From contig NZ_JACHNY010000011.1 of the NCBI RefSeq assembly GCF_014199625.1, positions 1 through 64,000 of the forward strand: a DNA stretch of 64,000 nucleotides, read 5' to 3'. The DNA comes from Sphingomonas abaci (GTDB lineage Bacteria; Pseudomonadota; Alphaproteobacteria; Sphingomonadales; Sphingomonadaceae). A program made the translations under genes and the position numbers. The notes beneath the pieces are model-generated. The model was not told the origin of the DNA, did not search any database, and was given only the letters and a program-made list of their open reading frames with translations. Positions 17,429 to 27,551 of this stretch are shown here, piece after piece (position 1 is the first letter of the stretch; each line of letters begins with the position of its first letter).

Positions 17429-18775
17429 ATGAGCCACCTTCCGCCCCAAACCAAGACGCTTGGCCCCTGCGGCCCGCTGCGCGGCACGATCACCGTCCCG
17501 GGCGACAAGTCGATCAGCCACCGCTCGCTGATGCTGTCCGCGCTCGCCGTGGGCGAGAGTCGGGTGGAGGGGCTGCTGGAGGGTGAGGACGTCCTCGCCA
17601 CCGCCGCCGCGATGCGGGCCATGGGCGCCGAGATCCAGCGCGGCGCGGACGGCATCTGGCGCATTCACGGCGTCGGGGTCGGCGGCCTGCGCCAGCCGGA
17701 CACGGCGCTGGAGATGGGCAATTCGGGCACGTCGACCCGGCTGCTGATGGGCCTGGTCGCCTCCCACGCGATCACCGCCACCTTCACCGGCGATGCCAGC
17801 CTGTCGGGCCGGCCGATGGGGCGGGTGATCGAGCCGTTGTCGGCGATGGGCGCGGCGATCACCGCCTCGCTCGGCGGCCGACTGCCGCTGATGCTGCGCG
17901 GTCTGTGCCCGGCGGTGCCGATCACCTACACGCTGCCGGTCGCCTCCGCGCAGGTGAAGTCGGCGATCCTGCTGGCGGGCCTCAACACGCCCGGCATCAC
18001 CACCGTGATCGAGCCGGTGGCGACGCGTGACCATTCGGAGCGGATGCTCGCCGGCTTCGGTGCTGACCTCAGCGTCGAGCAGGGTCCGGAGGGCCGGATC
18101 ATACAGATTCGGGGCGAAGCCGAGCTTCGCCCGCAACAGATCGTCGTGCCCGGCGACCCCTCCTCCGCCGCTTTCTGGCTGGTCGCCGCCTCGGTGGTGC
18201 CGGATTCCGACATCCTTGTGGCGAATGTCGGTCTCAACCCGACGCGCACCGGCGTGATCGCGGCGCTGCGCCTGATGGGGGCGGACATTACCGAAGAAAA
18301 TGCGCGCGTCGTCGGTGGCGAGCCGGTCGCCGACCTGCGCGTGCGCCACGCGACCCTGCGCGCGATCGAGGTGCCGACCGAGCTGACGCCGAGCATGATC
18401 GACGAATATCCGGTGCTGTTCGTCGCCGCCGCCTTCGCGGAAGGTCGCACCGTGGCCCGCGGCGCGCACGAACTGCGCGTCAAGGAAAGCGACCGGATCG
18501 CCGCGATGCGGGCCGCGCTGGAACTGTGCGGCGTAGTGTGCGAGGAGTTTGAGGACGGCTTGGCGATCACCGGCACCGGCGGCGCGCCGATCGCCGGCGG
18601 CGCGACCATCGCCTCGCTGCTCGACCACCGCATTGCGATGAGCCTGTCGGTCGCCGCGCTCCATGCCCGGCGACCGATCACGATCGACGACGCCGCGCCG
18701 GTCGCGACCAGCTATCCCGGCTTCTACGCCTCCCTCGACCGTCTGGCGGCCGACACGGCGGAGCAGGCGGCATGA
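17429..18775 (+). CDS. aroA: 3-phosphoshikimate 1-carboxyvinyltransferase (EPSP synthase)
   Basis: A 448-aa enzyme of the shikimate pathway (shikimate-3-phosphate plus PEP to EPSP). It has PGDKSISHRSLML, GNSGTSTRLLMG and GDASLSGRPMGRV; the last motif is of the class II (CP4-like) type usual in alphaproteobacteria. DHRIAMS lies near the C-terminus. ATG 17429 is chosen because the upstream extension lacks family sequence; the ribosome-binding site is weak. Its stop overlaps the cmk ATG by 4 nt (ATGA). Confidence 0.97.
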   Translation: MSHLPPQTKTLGPCGPLRGTITVPGDKSISHRSLMLSALAVGESRVEGLLEGEDVLATAAAMRAMGAEIQRGADGIWRIHGVGVGGLRQPDTALEMGNSGTSTRLLMGLVASHAITATFTGDASLSGRPMGRVIEPLSAMGAAITASLGGRLPLMLRGLCPAVPITYTLPVASAQVKSAILLAGLNTPGITTVIEPVATRDHSERMLAGFGADLSVEQGPEGRIIQIRGEAELRPQQIVVPGDPSSAAFWLVAASVVPDSDILVANVGLNPTRTGVIAALRLMGADITEENARVVGGEPVADLRVRHATLRAIEVPTELTPSMIDEYPVLFVAAAFAEGRTVARGAHELRVKESDRIAAMRAALELCGVVCEEFEDGLAITGTGGAPIAGGATIASLLDHRIAMSLSVAALHARRPITIDDAAPVATSYPGFYASLDRLAADTAEQAA

Positions 18776-19395
18776 TCATCGCGGTCGATGGCCCCGCCGC
18801 CAGCGGCAAGGGCACGATCGCCCGCGCGCTCGCCCGCCACTACGGCCTGCCGCATCTCGACACCGGCCTGCTCTACCGTGCCGTCGCGATGACGGTGCAG
18901 CGGCTGGAACTGGACGCGACGAAGGAAGCGGATGCGGTCGCCGCCTGCGACTTCGACGATTCGCTGCTCGCCGATCCCGGCCTGCGCAGCGACGCGGTGG
19001 GTCAACTCGCCTCGGTCGTGTCAGCGCATCCCCTGGTCCGTGCCTCGCTGTTCCAGCGGCAGAAGCGTTTCGCCCACCAGCCCGGCGGCGCGGTGCTCGA
19101 CGGCCGCGACATCGGCACGGTGATCGCGCCGGAGGCGGACGCCAAGCTGTTCGTCAAGGCGACGCCGCAGATTCGCGCGCGTCGCCGCCACAGCGAGCTT
19201 CACGCACACGGCGCAACGATCAGCTATGACAAGGTGCTGGCGGACATCCGTGCCCGCGATGCACGCGACAGCGGCCGCGCCGCCGCGCCGCTGGTTCAGG
19301 CTCCCGATTCGGCGCTGCTCGACACCAGCTTTCTGACGATCGACGAGTCGGTCCGCCGCGCGATCGCGCTGGTGGAGGCGCGCGTCGCCGCCTGA
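18772..19395 (+). CDS. cmk: (d)CMP kinase
   Basis: A 207-aa nucleoside monophosphate kinase. The P-loop GPAASGKGT is at residues 7-15, followed by LDTGLLYRA and the DGRDIGT substrate loop. It overlaps aroA by 4 nt. The order aroA-cmk-rpsA is conserved in proteobacteria; here a PEP-CTERM gene is inserted between cmk and rpsA. Confidence 0.97.
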   Translation: MIIAVDGPAASGKGTIARALARHYGLPHLDTGLLYRAVAMTVQRLELDATKEADAVAACDFDDSLLADPGLRSDAVGQLASVVSAHPLVRASLFQRQKRFAHQPGGAVLDGRDIGTVIAPEADAKLFVKATPQIRARRRHSELHAHGATISYDKVLADIRARDARDSGRAAAPLVQAPDSALLDTSFLTIDESVRRAIALVEARVAA

Positions 19396-19425
19396 TGGAC
19401 GTCCCGCCTGGATGGTGGATGGCCG

Positions 19426-19465
19426 TTAACCACGGCGCGTATCAAAGCAGGATTTTGTTAACCAT
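19426..19465 (+). promoter_or_regulatory. Two TTAACC half-sites (possible CtrA sites)
   Basis: TTAACCAC (19426-19433) and TTAACCAT (19458-19465) lie 70-110 nt ahead of the second PEP-CTERM gene. TTAACCAT resembles a CtrA half-site in alphaproteobacteria. The 32-bp spacing is about three helical turns. Evidence is motif resemblance only. Confidence 0.3.
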
Positions 19466-19535
19466 AAGCATCGGTTGAAGGAAATCAGCCACTTAGCGAA
19501 AGTGCTTTCACAGAATATCGAGTGAGAGCAACAAC

Positions 19536-20276
19536 ATGCGCAACATCTTCATCACCACCGCCGCCGCCGCCATCTTCGCCGCCGCCCCGGCCTATGCCAC
19601 GAACTTTTCGGTCGCGATGACCAATGGCGGCACGGCGGGCAGCAACACCGACGCCCGCACCTATAATGCCACGAGCAACGGCCAGACGCTGAACGTCAAG
19701 GTCACCGGCTGGACCGATTTCGGCTTCGGCGTCGGCCGCAGCGCGGTCGGCAGCTATGGCACCGATGGCCTCGGCATCACCAACGCGATCGAGAGCGGCG
19801 CCTACGGCTCGCACCAGGCGGACAGCTATTTTGGCACCGACTTCTTCATCCTCCAGTTCGACCAGGCGGTGAAGCTGACCTCGGCGGTGTTCAACACCTT
19901 CGACCTGTACGGCTCGGCGCCCGACAACAACGCGTTGATCCGCTGGGGCAACACCGCCACGGCGTGGAACGGCACCATGTCGGTCGACAGCCTGTCCAAG
20001 GCGTTCACCGGCAGCGCCATCTCCTATGGCAACGGCATGGACGGCAGCCGCTCGCTGGCGCTCGGCAGCACCGCGATCGGCAATATCTGGATGATCAGCA
20101 CGATGTCGCCCGACGCGCCGAAGATCTTCGACGCCTTCAAGCTCGCCGGCGTCAATGTCAGCAGCGTCGCGGCGGTGCCGGAGCCCGCGACCTGGGCGAT
20201 GATGCTGGTCGGCTTCGCGATGATCGGCGCCGCCGCCCGCTATCGCCGTCGCAGCACCACCGCGGTCTATGCCTGA
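19536..20276 (+). CDS. PEP-CTERM sorting domain protein
   Basis: A 246-aa secreted protein with a signal peptide (residues 1-22, ending APAYAT) and a Gly/Ser/Asn-rich, probably beta-sandwich body. The C-terminal exosortase signal is VPEPATWAMM plus a hydrophobic helix and RYRRR, nearly identical to that of the protein at 15605. It is flanked by cmk and rpsA, so it interrupts the conserved cmk-rpsA pair, and has a strong terminator hairpin 7 nt after its stop. Function beyond surface display is unknown. Confidence 0.9.
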   Translation: MRNIFITTAAAAIFAAAPAYATNFSVAMTNGGTAGSNTDARTYNATSNGQTLNVKVTGWTDFGFGVGRSAVGSYGTDGLGITNAIESGAYGSHQADSYFGTDFFILQFDQAVKLTSAVFNTFDLYGSAPDNNALIRWGNTATAWNGTMSVDSLSKAFTGSAISYGNGMDGSRSLALGSTAIGNIWMISTMSPDAPKIFDAFKLAGVNVSSVAAVPEPATWAMMLVGFAMIGAAARYRRRSTTAVYA

Positions 20277-20281
20277 TCCCG

Positions 20282-20322
20282 GCCGGTCCCGCGCGCGCTT
20301 CCCTTTGGCGCGCGGGACCGGA
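20282..20322 (+). terminator. Terminator after second PEP-CTERM gene
   Basis: A 14-bp perfect stem (20283-20296 with 20308-20321) with an 11-nt loop immediately follows the gene and precedes the rpsA promoter. It isolates rpsA from cmk/PEP-CTERM read-through. Confidence 0.75.
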
Positions 20323-20341
20323 TGGGCCCGGCGAGCGGCGA

Positions 20342-20370
20342 TTGCTTTTTTGTCGCCCCTCTCCTATAGA
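20342..20370 (+). promoter_or_regulatory. Putative rpsA promoter
   Basis: TTGCTT (20342-20347), 17-nt spacer, TATAGA (20365-20370). Start of transcription near 20377 would give a 5' leader of about 175 nt, long enough for the translational autoregulation known for S1. Nothing else is seen in the 275-nt gap between 20277 and 20551. Confidence 0.55.
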
Positions 20371-20551
20371 GAACAGGTTCGACGGGCAGGTGCCCGCGAA
20401 GATCGGCGCGACGGGCCATGGCCTCTCGCGCCCTTTTCGCATCATCGGTCCGACGGATGCCGTGCCGGCATGGGGCCGTCGCGGCGTTTTGGCCAAGACC
20501 AGCGGACCCAACCGCTTGGCCGGAAACGAACCCCGAGGAAGACATTTTCTA

Positions 20552-22264
<1,713 letters not shown>

Positions 22265-22273
22265 GCCAACAGG

Positions 22274-22304
22274 AAAGGGCCGGAGCGACGCTCCGGCCCT
22301 TTTT
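22274..22304 (+). terminator. Intrinsic terminator of rpsA
   Basis: An 11-bp stem (22275-22285 with 22291-22301), 5-nt loop, then a run of five T (22300-22304). A textbook rho-independent terminator 10 nt after the stop. Confidence 0.92.
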
Positions 22305-22326
22305 GGTACAAGTCCGTGTCATTTCT

Positions 22327-22359
22327 CCCAATTTCTTCGCGCCTTGCCGCCAAATTGGG
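22327..22359 (+). promoter_or_regulatory. Inverted repeat upstream of ihfB
   Basis: CCCAATTT (22327-22334) and AAATTGGG (22352-22359) are perfect 8-bp arms 17 bp apart (centre-to-centre 25 bp), in the 152-nt gap between the rpsA terminator and ihfB. It is AT-rich compared with its surroundings. It could bind a dimeric regulator or IHF itself; no specific factor is recognised. Confidence 0.35.
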
Positions 22360-22416
22360 CTTCTCTCCGCAGAATTAACCTGTATTAGGAACGGACCGTC
22401 ATCTTCGGGGGATAGA

Positions 22417-22695
22417 ATGATTAGGTCCGAACTGGTTCAGAAGGTCGCAGACGAAAACCCCACGCTCAGCCCCAAGGAAGTCGAAGCCATCGTGGCGACC
22501 TTCTTCGGCGAGATCACCGAGCGCCTCGCGGCCGGCGGCCGCGTCGAGATCCGCGGCTTCGGCGCCTTCTCCACCCGCGCCCGCGACGCCCGCACCGGCC
22601 GCAACCCGCGCACCGGCGAGACGGTGGATGTCGAGGCCAAGCGAGTCCCCTATTTCAAGCCCGGCAAGGAAATGCGCGCCAAGCTCAACGTCTGA
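22417..22695 (+). CDS. ihfB: Integration host factor subunit beta
   Basis: A 92-aa nucleoid protein that bends DNA as a heterodimer with IHF-alpha. The fold signature is GRVEIRGFGAFSTRARDARTGRNPRTGE, with the intercalating Pro in RNPRTGE. MIRSELVQKVA at the N-terminus and the rpsA-ihfB order identify the beta subunit. The frame extends upstream, but ATG 22417 gives the family length. Confidence 0.97.
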   Translation: MIRSELVQKVADENPTLSPKEVEAIVATFFGEITERLAAGGRVEIRGFGAFSTRARDARTGRNPRTGETVDVEAKRVPYFKPGKEMRAKLNV

Positions 22696-22806
22696 ACGGC
22701 GGCCGGCCCCGCGGCGTGTCCGGCCTGGCCATTCCGGACTTGATCGAACCGGTCCAGTCACCGGACTTGACGCCGGCGCCGGCTTCAGGCTTCACGCGCG
22801 ACGTGG

Positions 22807-22890
22807 GCGGACGTGGCGAAATCGGTAGACGCAGCCGACTTAAAATCGGCTTCCTTCGGAGTGCGGGTTCGAGTCCCGCCGTCCGCACCA
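22807..22890 (+). tRNA. tRNA-Leu (TAA)
   Basis: An 84-nt class II tRNA with encoded CCA. The acceptor stem is GCGGACG with CGTCCGC, the anticodon loop CTTAAAA between GCCGA and TCGGC, there is a variable arm, and the T loop is GGTTCGAGTCC. It reads UUA/UUG. It does not carry the promoter module seen at the other tRNA genes here. Confidence 0.97.
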
Positions 22891-22904
22891 CCGCCCTTCT
22901 CACC

Positions 22905-24332
22905 TTGCTCCCGGCGCTGCTGCTGCCCGCCGGCTGCCAGCGGCGGCCCGATCGCGGGCCTGTGGTGGTCAGCGCCATCGGCGGACCGCCGCGCTATGCG
23001 ACCGGCTTCTCGCCCCGTGCCGACCTGCCGTCGCGGCTGCTGCTCGATTCGACCGCACAGGGGCTGGTTCGCTTCGACGCCGCCGGGCAGATCGAGCCGG
23101 GACTGGCCGAGCGTTGGACGGTCATCGACAATGGCGGCAGCTATATCTTCCGCCTCCGCGACGCCCGCTGGGCGGATGGCGCGCCCGTCACCGCCGAGCA
23201 GGTGGTGCGCCTGCTCGAACGTCGGCTGAGCCCACGAGCGCGGAACCCGCTCGCCCCCTTCCTGACCGCGATCGACGAGATCGTGGTGATGACGCCGCAA
23301 GTCATCGAGGTCCGGCTGAAGCGCCCGCGTCCCGACCTGCTCAAGCTGTTCGCCCAGCCGGAAATGGCGTTGCTGCGCCTCGATCCACCCGCCGGCAGCG
23401 GGCCGTTCCGCATCGCCGAACGCAGCGTGTCGCCGCTGCTGCGCCCCGCCTTCGATCCCGGCATCGCCGATCCCGACGACCAGCGCGAGCGCGAGCCGGA
23501 GGAAAACGTACGGCTGATCGGCGAGCGCGCCTCCGCTGCGATCCTGCGCTTCGCGCGCGGCAAGTCCGATTTGGTCAGTGGTGGCACCATCGCCGACTGG
23601 CCGTTGCTGGCGCTGGCGGAACTGCCGCGCGGGGCGCTGCGTCTTGATCCGGCGGCGGGCCTCTTCGGCCTGGCCATCGCCACTCGCACCGGCTTCCTGG
23701 CCGATCCCGCCAATCGCGCGGCCTTGTCGGCGGCGATCGATCGCGGCGCCCTGGTCGCGGCGATCGCGCCGGGCTGGGAAGCGACCGACCGGCTGTTGCC
23801 GGACACGCTCGACTCCGCCGCGCCGCCGCAAATCCCCGACTGGTCGCTGCTGACCATCGACCAGCGCCGCGAGCTGGCCCGCGGTCGCGTCGCGGCCTGG
23901 AGCGGTGGCCCTGTCTCGCTGTCCCTCGCCCTGCCCGCCGGCCCCGGCGGCACCCTGTTGTTCGGGCAGCTCGCCGCCGCGCTGCGCGCCATCGGCATCG
24001 AGTCCCGCCGTGTCGGCCCCGATTCGCCCGCCGACCTGCGGCTGATCGACCGGGTCGCGCCCTATGACAGCGCCCGCTGGTATCTCGCCAACGCCTGCGC
24101 GCCGTGCAGCGACGACGCCTCCGCCCTGCTGGAGTCCGGTCGCGACGCCCCGACGCTCCGCCTGCGGTCGCAGCGCATCGCCGAGGCGGACGCCGCGCTC
24201 AACCGCGACACCGCCTTCATCCCGCTGGCCCGCCCCTTACGCTGGTCGCTGGTCGCCACCCGGTTGGCGGCGTGGCAGGCCAATGCCCGAGCGTGGCATC
24301 CGTTGAATCGGCTGCGCGCCGATCCCAATTAG
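22905..24332 (+). CDS. Solute-binding lipoprotein, SBP family 5 (ABC transporter)
   Basis: A protein of about 475 aa resembling the oligopeptide/nickel (DppA/OppA-type) binding family: AERWTVIDNGGSYIFRLRDARWADGAPVTAEQVV is the typical domain entry. The N-terminus has a lipobox LPAGC (Cys11 from the TTG at 22905). No ATG or GTG lies between the tRNA-Leu 3' end (22890) and the lipobox; TTG 22905 is the only ordinary candidate, without a clear ribosome-binding site. It is about 50 residues shorter than classic OppA. No permease or ATPase genes are nearby, so the ligand is unknown. Confidence 0.75.
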   Translation: MLPALLLPAGCQRRPDRGPVVVSAIGGPPRYATGFSPRADLPSRLLLDSTAQGLVRFDAAGQIEPGLAERWTVIDNGGSYIFRLRDARWADGAPVTAEQVVRLLERRLSPRARNPLAPFLTAIDEIVVMTPQVIEVRLKRPRPDLLKLFAQPEMALLRLDPPAGSGPFRIAERSVSPLLRPAFDPGIADPDDQREREPEENVRLIGERASAAILRFARGKSDLVSGGTIADWPLLALAELPRGALRLDPAAGLFGLAIATRTGFLADPANRAALSAAIDRGALVAAIAPGWEATDRLLPDTLDSAAPPQIPDWSLLTIDQRRELARGRVAAWSGGPVSLSLALPAGPGGTLLFGQLAAALRAIGIESRRVGPDSPADLRLIDRVAPYDSARWYLANACAPCSDDASALLESGRDAPTLRLRSQRIAEADAALNRDTAFIPLARPLRWSLVATRLAAWQANARAWHPLNRLRADPN

Positions 24333-24337
24333 GGATC

Positions 24338-24754
24338 ATGACCACCACACGGATCGACCCCACGATCTTCGATGCCCTGCCGCTCGGCCGCGACCCCGTT
24401 TCGGTGCGTCGCCGGATCGAGGCGATGGAGAGGCTGCTGGAGCGCAGCTTCACCCTTCCCGGCACCAACCGGCCCGTCGGCCTCGATTTCATCGTCGGCC
24501 TGGTGCCGGTGGTGGGCGATGCGATCACCGCCCTGATGGGCAGCTATATCGTCTGGGAAGCGCGCAATCTGGGCCTGTCGAAATGGCAGCTGGCGCGGAT
24601 GATGGGCAATGTCGGTTTCGACGCGGCGCTGGGTCTGATCCCGTTCGTCGGCGACGCGGCGGACTTCTTCTTCCGCTCCAACACGCGCAACCTGCGGATC
24701 ATCCGTCGCCATCTCGATCGCCACCATCCCGGCGCGACCGTGATCGAGGGATGA
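24338..24754 (+). CDS. DUF4112 domain protein
   Basis: A 138-aa protein with two hydrophobic stretches containing the repeated pattern GLVPVVGDAITALMG and GLIPFVGDAADFFFR, typical of DUF4112. The segment between is basic. Probably a small inner-membrane protein of unknown function. ATG 24338 follows AGGGA and starts 5 nt after the lipoprotein stop, so the two are likely co-transcribed. Confidence 0.88.
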   Translation: MTTTRIDPTIFDALPLGRDPVSVRRRIEAMERLLERSFTLPGTNRPVGLDFIVGLVPVVGDAITALMGSYIVWEARNLGLSKWQLARMMGNVGFDAALGLIPFVGDAADFFFRSNTRNLRIIRRHLDRHHPGATVIEG

Positions 24755-24839
24755 GCGGCTGGGGCGGCGATAGCTGCCCTACCCCTGCGCAAAGCATCGC
24801 TCGATTGTCGCGGCCCCGCCGAACCGCCATCTGGGATGC

Positions 24840-25631
24840 ATGGCAACTCTGCTCGATCCCCATAATCGCGGCCGCGTGATCCTGGTCGGCGCGGGTCCCG
24901 GCGACCCGGGCCTGCTCACAATCCGCGCCGTCGAAGCGCTGAAGGCGGCGGATGTCGTCGTGCATGACGGGTTGATCGACCCGCGCGTGCTCGACATCGC
25001 CCCCACCACCGCGCAGCGTATTTCGGTCGCGAAGCGGCGCGCGCAACACACGCTGCCGCAGGAGGCGATCAATGCCCTGATCGTCGCGCATGTCCGCACC
25101 GGCAGCCTGGTCGTGCGCCTGAAGGGCGGCGATCCCTTTATCTTCGGGCGCGGCGGCGAGGAAGTGGAGGCGGTGCGCGCCGCCGGCCTGCCGGTCGAGG
25201 TGATCCCCGGCGTGTCGGCCGCGCTCGGCTGCGCGGCCGAGGCGATGTTGCCGCTGACCCACCGCGACCACAGCTCGGCGGTCAGTTTTGTCGCCGGCCA
25301 GTGCAAGGGCCTGTCGGAACAGGACTGGTCGGGTTTGGCCGGGCAAGGCCGCACCCTGGTCATCTATATGGGCGTCGCGACAGCGGCGGCGATCGCCGAC
25401 AAGCTGATGGCGGACGGGGTCGCCCCCGACATGCCGGTCGCGGTGCTGGAGCGCGGTACCCAGCCGGGCCACCGCGCGATCCGCACCCTGCTCGCCGATC
25501 TCGGCGCGATGGTGGAACGCGAGCGCGTCGGCAGCCCGGCGATCATCGTCGTCGGCGAGGTCGTGCTGCTGTCGGATGCCGAGGACAAGCTGGCCCGTTG
25601 GGCGCGAATCGCCGAGGAGAGCGCGGCATGA
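24840..25631 (+). CDS. cobA: Uroporphyrinogen-III C-methyltransferase (SUMT)
   Basis: A 263-aa SAM-dependent methylase making precorrin-2, the siroheme precursor. Motifs: LVGAGPGDPGLLT near the N-terminus, VVRLKGGDPFIFGRGGEE, and VIPGVSAALG. It lacks the CysG oxidase/chelatase domain, so another enzyme must finish siroheme. It heads the sulfur-assimilation operon whose reductase needs siroheme, and overlaps the next gene by 4 nt (ATGA). Confidence 0.94.
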   Translation: MATLLDPHNRGRVILVGAGPGDPGLLTIRAVEALKAADVVVHDGLIDPRVLDIAPTTAQRISVAKRRAQHTLPQEAINALIVAHVRTGSLVVRLKGGDPFIFGRGGEEVEAVRAAGLPVEVIPGVSAALGCAAEAMLPLTHRDHSSAVSFVAGQCKGLSEQDWSGLAGQGRTLVIYMGVATAAAIADKLMADGVAPDMPVAVLERGTQPGHRAIRTLLADLGAMVERERVGSPAIIVVGEVVLLSDAEDKLARWARIAEESAA

Positions 25632-25924
25632 AGTTGCTGACCGGCAACGACCTCGCCAGCGGCGACGTGACCTGGTGGACCGGCAGCGGCTGGTCGCGCC
25701 ATATCGAGGAGGCGGTCGATGTCGGCGCGGAGGGCGAAGCGATCGCCCGTGCCGAGGAAGGCGCTCGCCGCGTCAACGTGCCCTACGTCATCGATGCGAC
25801 CGCCACCGCGGACGGCCCACGTCCCGCGCATATCAAGGACCGGATCCGCGCGCTCGGCCCCACCGTTCGCCCCGACCTGACCCTCAAGCCCGCCGACCCC
25901 CAGGCCGGCCATTGGGTGATCTGA
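25628..25924 (+). CDS. DUF2849 domain protein
   Basis: A 98-aa soluble protein beginning MKLLTGNDLASGDVTWWTGSGW, the DUF2849 signature. It is regularly found between SUMT and the sulfite/nitrite reductase in alphaproteobacteria. Function is not established; context points to assembly or activity of the siroheme reductase. It is translationally coupled to cobA and ends 1 nt before the reductase ATG. Confidence 0.9.
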   Translation: MKLLTGNDLASGDVTWWTGSGWSRHIEEAVDVGAEGEAIARAEEGARRVNVPYVIDATATADGPRPAHIKDRIRALGPTVRPDLTLKPADPQAGHWVI

Positions 25925-25925
25925 C

Positions 25926-27551
25926 ATGTATCGTTACGACCAATATGACCAGGCGATCGTCGATGCGCGCGTCGACGAGTTCCGCGACCAGGTCCGACGC
26001 CGGTTGGCGGGGCAGTTGACCGAGGATCAGTTCAAGCCGCTCAGGCTGATGAACGGCCTCTATCTCCAGCTCCACGCCTATATGCTGCGCGTCGCCATCC
26101 CCTATGGCACGCTCGACTCGCGCCAGTTGCGCACGCTGGCGGGGATCGCGCGCGAGTTCGACCGGGGCTATGGCCACTTCACCACGCGCCAGAACCTCCA
26201 GTTCAACTGGATCAAGCTGGAGGATACGCCGACGATCCTGGAGCGGCTGGCCAAGGTCGAGATGCACGCCATCCAGACCAGCGGCAATTGCATCCGCAAC
26301 ATTTCGTCCGATCAGTTCGCCGGCGCGGCGGCGGACGAGGTGACCGATCCCCGCCCCTGGGCGGAGCTGCTGCGGCAATGGTCGACCTTCCATCCCGAAT
26401 TCAGCTACCTGCCGCGCAAGTTCAAGATCGCGGTGATCGCGGCGAACGAGGATCGCGCGGCGATGCGGCTGCACGATATCGGCATCCAGCTGGTCGAGCA
26501 GGATGGCGCGGTCGGCGCGCGCATCTATGCCGGCGGCGGCATGGGCCGCACGCCGATGATCGCGCCGCTGATCCGCGACTTCGTCCCTGTCGACGACCTG
26601 ATGAGCTATCTGGAAGCGGCGCTGCGTGTCTACAATCGCTACGGCCGGCGCGACAACATCTACAAGGCGCGGATCAAGATCCTGGTCCATGAGATCGGCG
26701 CGGACGAGTATCGCCGCCAGGTCGAGGAGGAGTTCGTCGCGGTCAAGCAGCTCGGGATAGACCCGCCGCGCGCCGAGCTGGAGCGCATCCAGGCGATGTT
26801 CGCCGCCCCCGCCTTCTCGGCCGACGCCCCCGAGGCGATCGATCGCAGCGATCCGGATTTTGCGGTCTGGCTCGATCAGAATGTCGCCGCGCACAAGCAG
26901 CCAGGCCATGCGATCGTCACGATCAGCCTGAAGTCGATCGGCGGCATCCCCGGCGACGCCTCGGCCGATCAGATGGACCTGGTCGCCGACTTGGCCGAGC
27001 GCTACAGCTTCGACGAGCTGCGCGTCACGCACGCGCAGAACCTGGTCCTGCCGCATGTCCGCAAGGCCGACCTGCCCGCCATCTGGACGCGCTTGCGCGA
27101 GGCGGGGCTGGCGGAGGCCAATCTCGATCTGGTGACGGACATCATCGCCTGCCCCGGCCTGGACTATTGCAGCCTGGCCAATGCCCGCTCGATCCCGCTG
27201 GCGCAGAAGCTGGCGGTGCGGCTCGCGCCGCGCCAGCACGACCTGGGCGAGCTGAAGGTGAAGATCTCCGGCTGCATCAACGCCTGCGGCCATCACCATG
27301 CCGGCCATATCGGCATCCTTGGCGTGGATAAGAAGGGTGTGGAGAACTACCAGCTCTCCTTCGGAGGTTCGGGGGCGGAGGATGTGTCGCTCGGCAAGAT
27401 CACCGGCCCCGGCTTTGACGAGGACGGGGTGGTCGACGCGGTCGACCGCGCCACTTGCACCTATGTCGAATTGCGGCAGGCGGGCGAGCGCTTCCTCGAC
27501 ACCTATCGCCGCGTGGGGATGCAGCCGTTCAAGGAGGCGATCTATGGGTGA
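25926..27551 (+). CDS. Siroheme-dependent nitrite/sulfite reductase
   Basis: A 541-aa hemoprotein that reduces sulfite to sulfide (or nitrite to ammonia) using coupled siroheme and [4Fe-4S]. The ligand cysteines are in ACPGLDYCS and SGCINACGHHH. Ferredoxin-like half-domains include HFTTRQNLQF and the conserved siroheme-contact Arg-rich segments. Neighbouring cysH and SUMT favour sulfite as substrate; no flavoprotein subunit is present, so the electron donor is probably ferredoxin. It overlaps the DUF934 gene by 8 nt. Confidence 0.93.
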   Translation: MYRYDQYDQAIVDARVDEFRDQVRRRLAGQLTEDQFKPLRLMNGLYLQLHAYMLRVAIPYGTLDSRQLRTLAGIAREFDRGYGHFTTRQNLQFNWIKLEDTPTILERLAKVEMHAIQTSGNCIRNISSDQFAGAAADEVTDPRPWAELLRQWSTFHPEFSYLPRKFKIAVIAANEDRAAMRLHDIGIQLVEQDGAVGARIYAGGGMGRTPMIAPLIRDFVPVDDLMSYLEAALRVYNRYGRRDNIYKARIKILVHEIGADEYRRQVEEEFVAVKQLGIDPPRAELERIQAMFAAPAFSADAPEAIDRSDPDFAVWLDQNVAAHKQPGHAIVTISLKSIGGIPGDASADQMDLVADLAERYSFDELRVTHAQNLVLPHVRKADLPAIWTRLREAGLAEANLDLVTDIIACPGLDYCSLANARSIPLAQKLAVRLAPRQHDLGELKVKISGCINACGHHHAGHIGILGVDKKGVENYQLSFGGSGAEDVSLGKITGPGFDEDGVVDAVDRATCTYVELRQAGERFLDTYRRVGMQPFKEAIYG

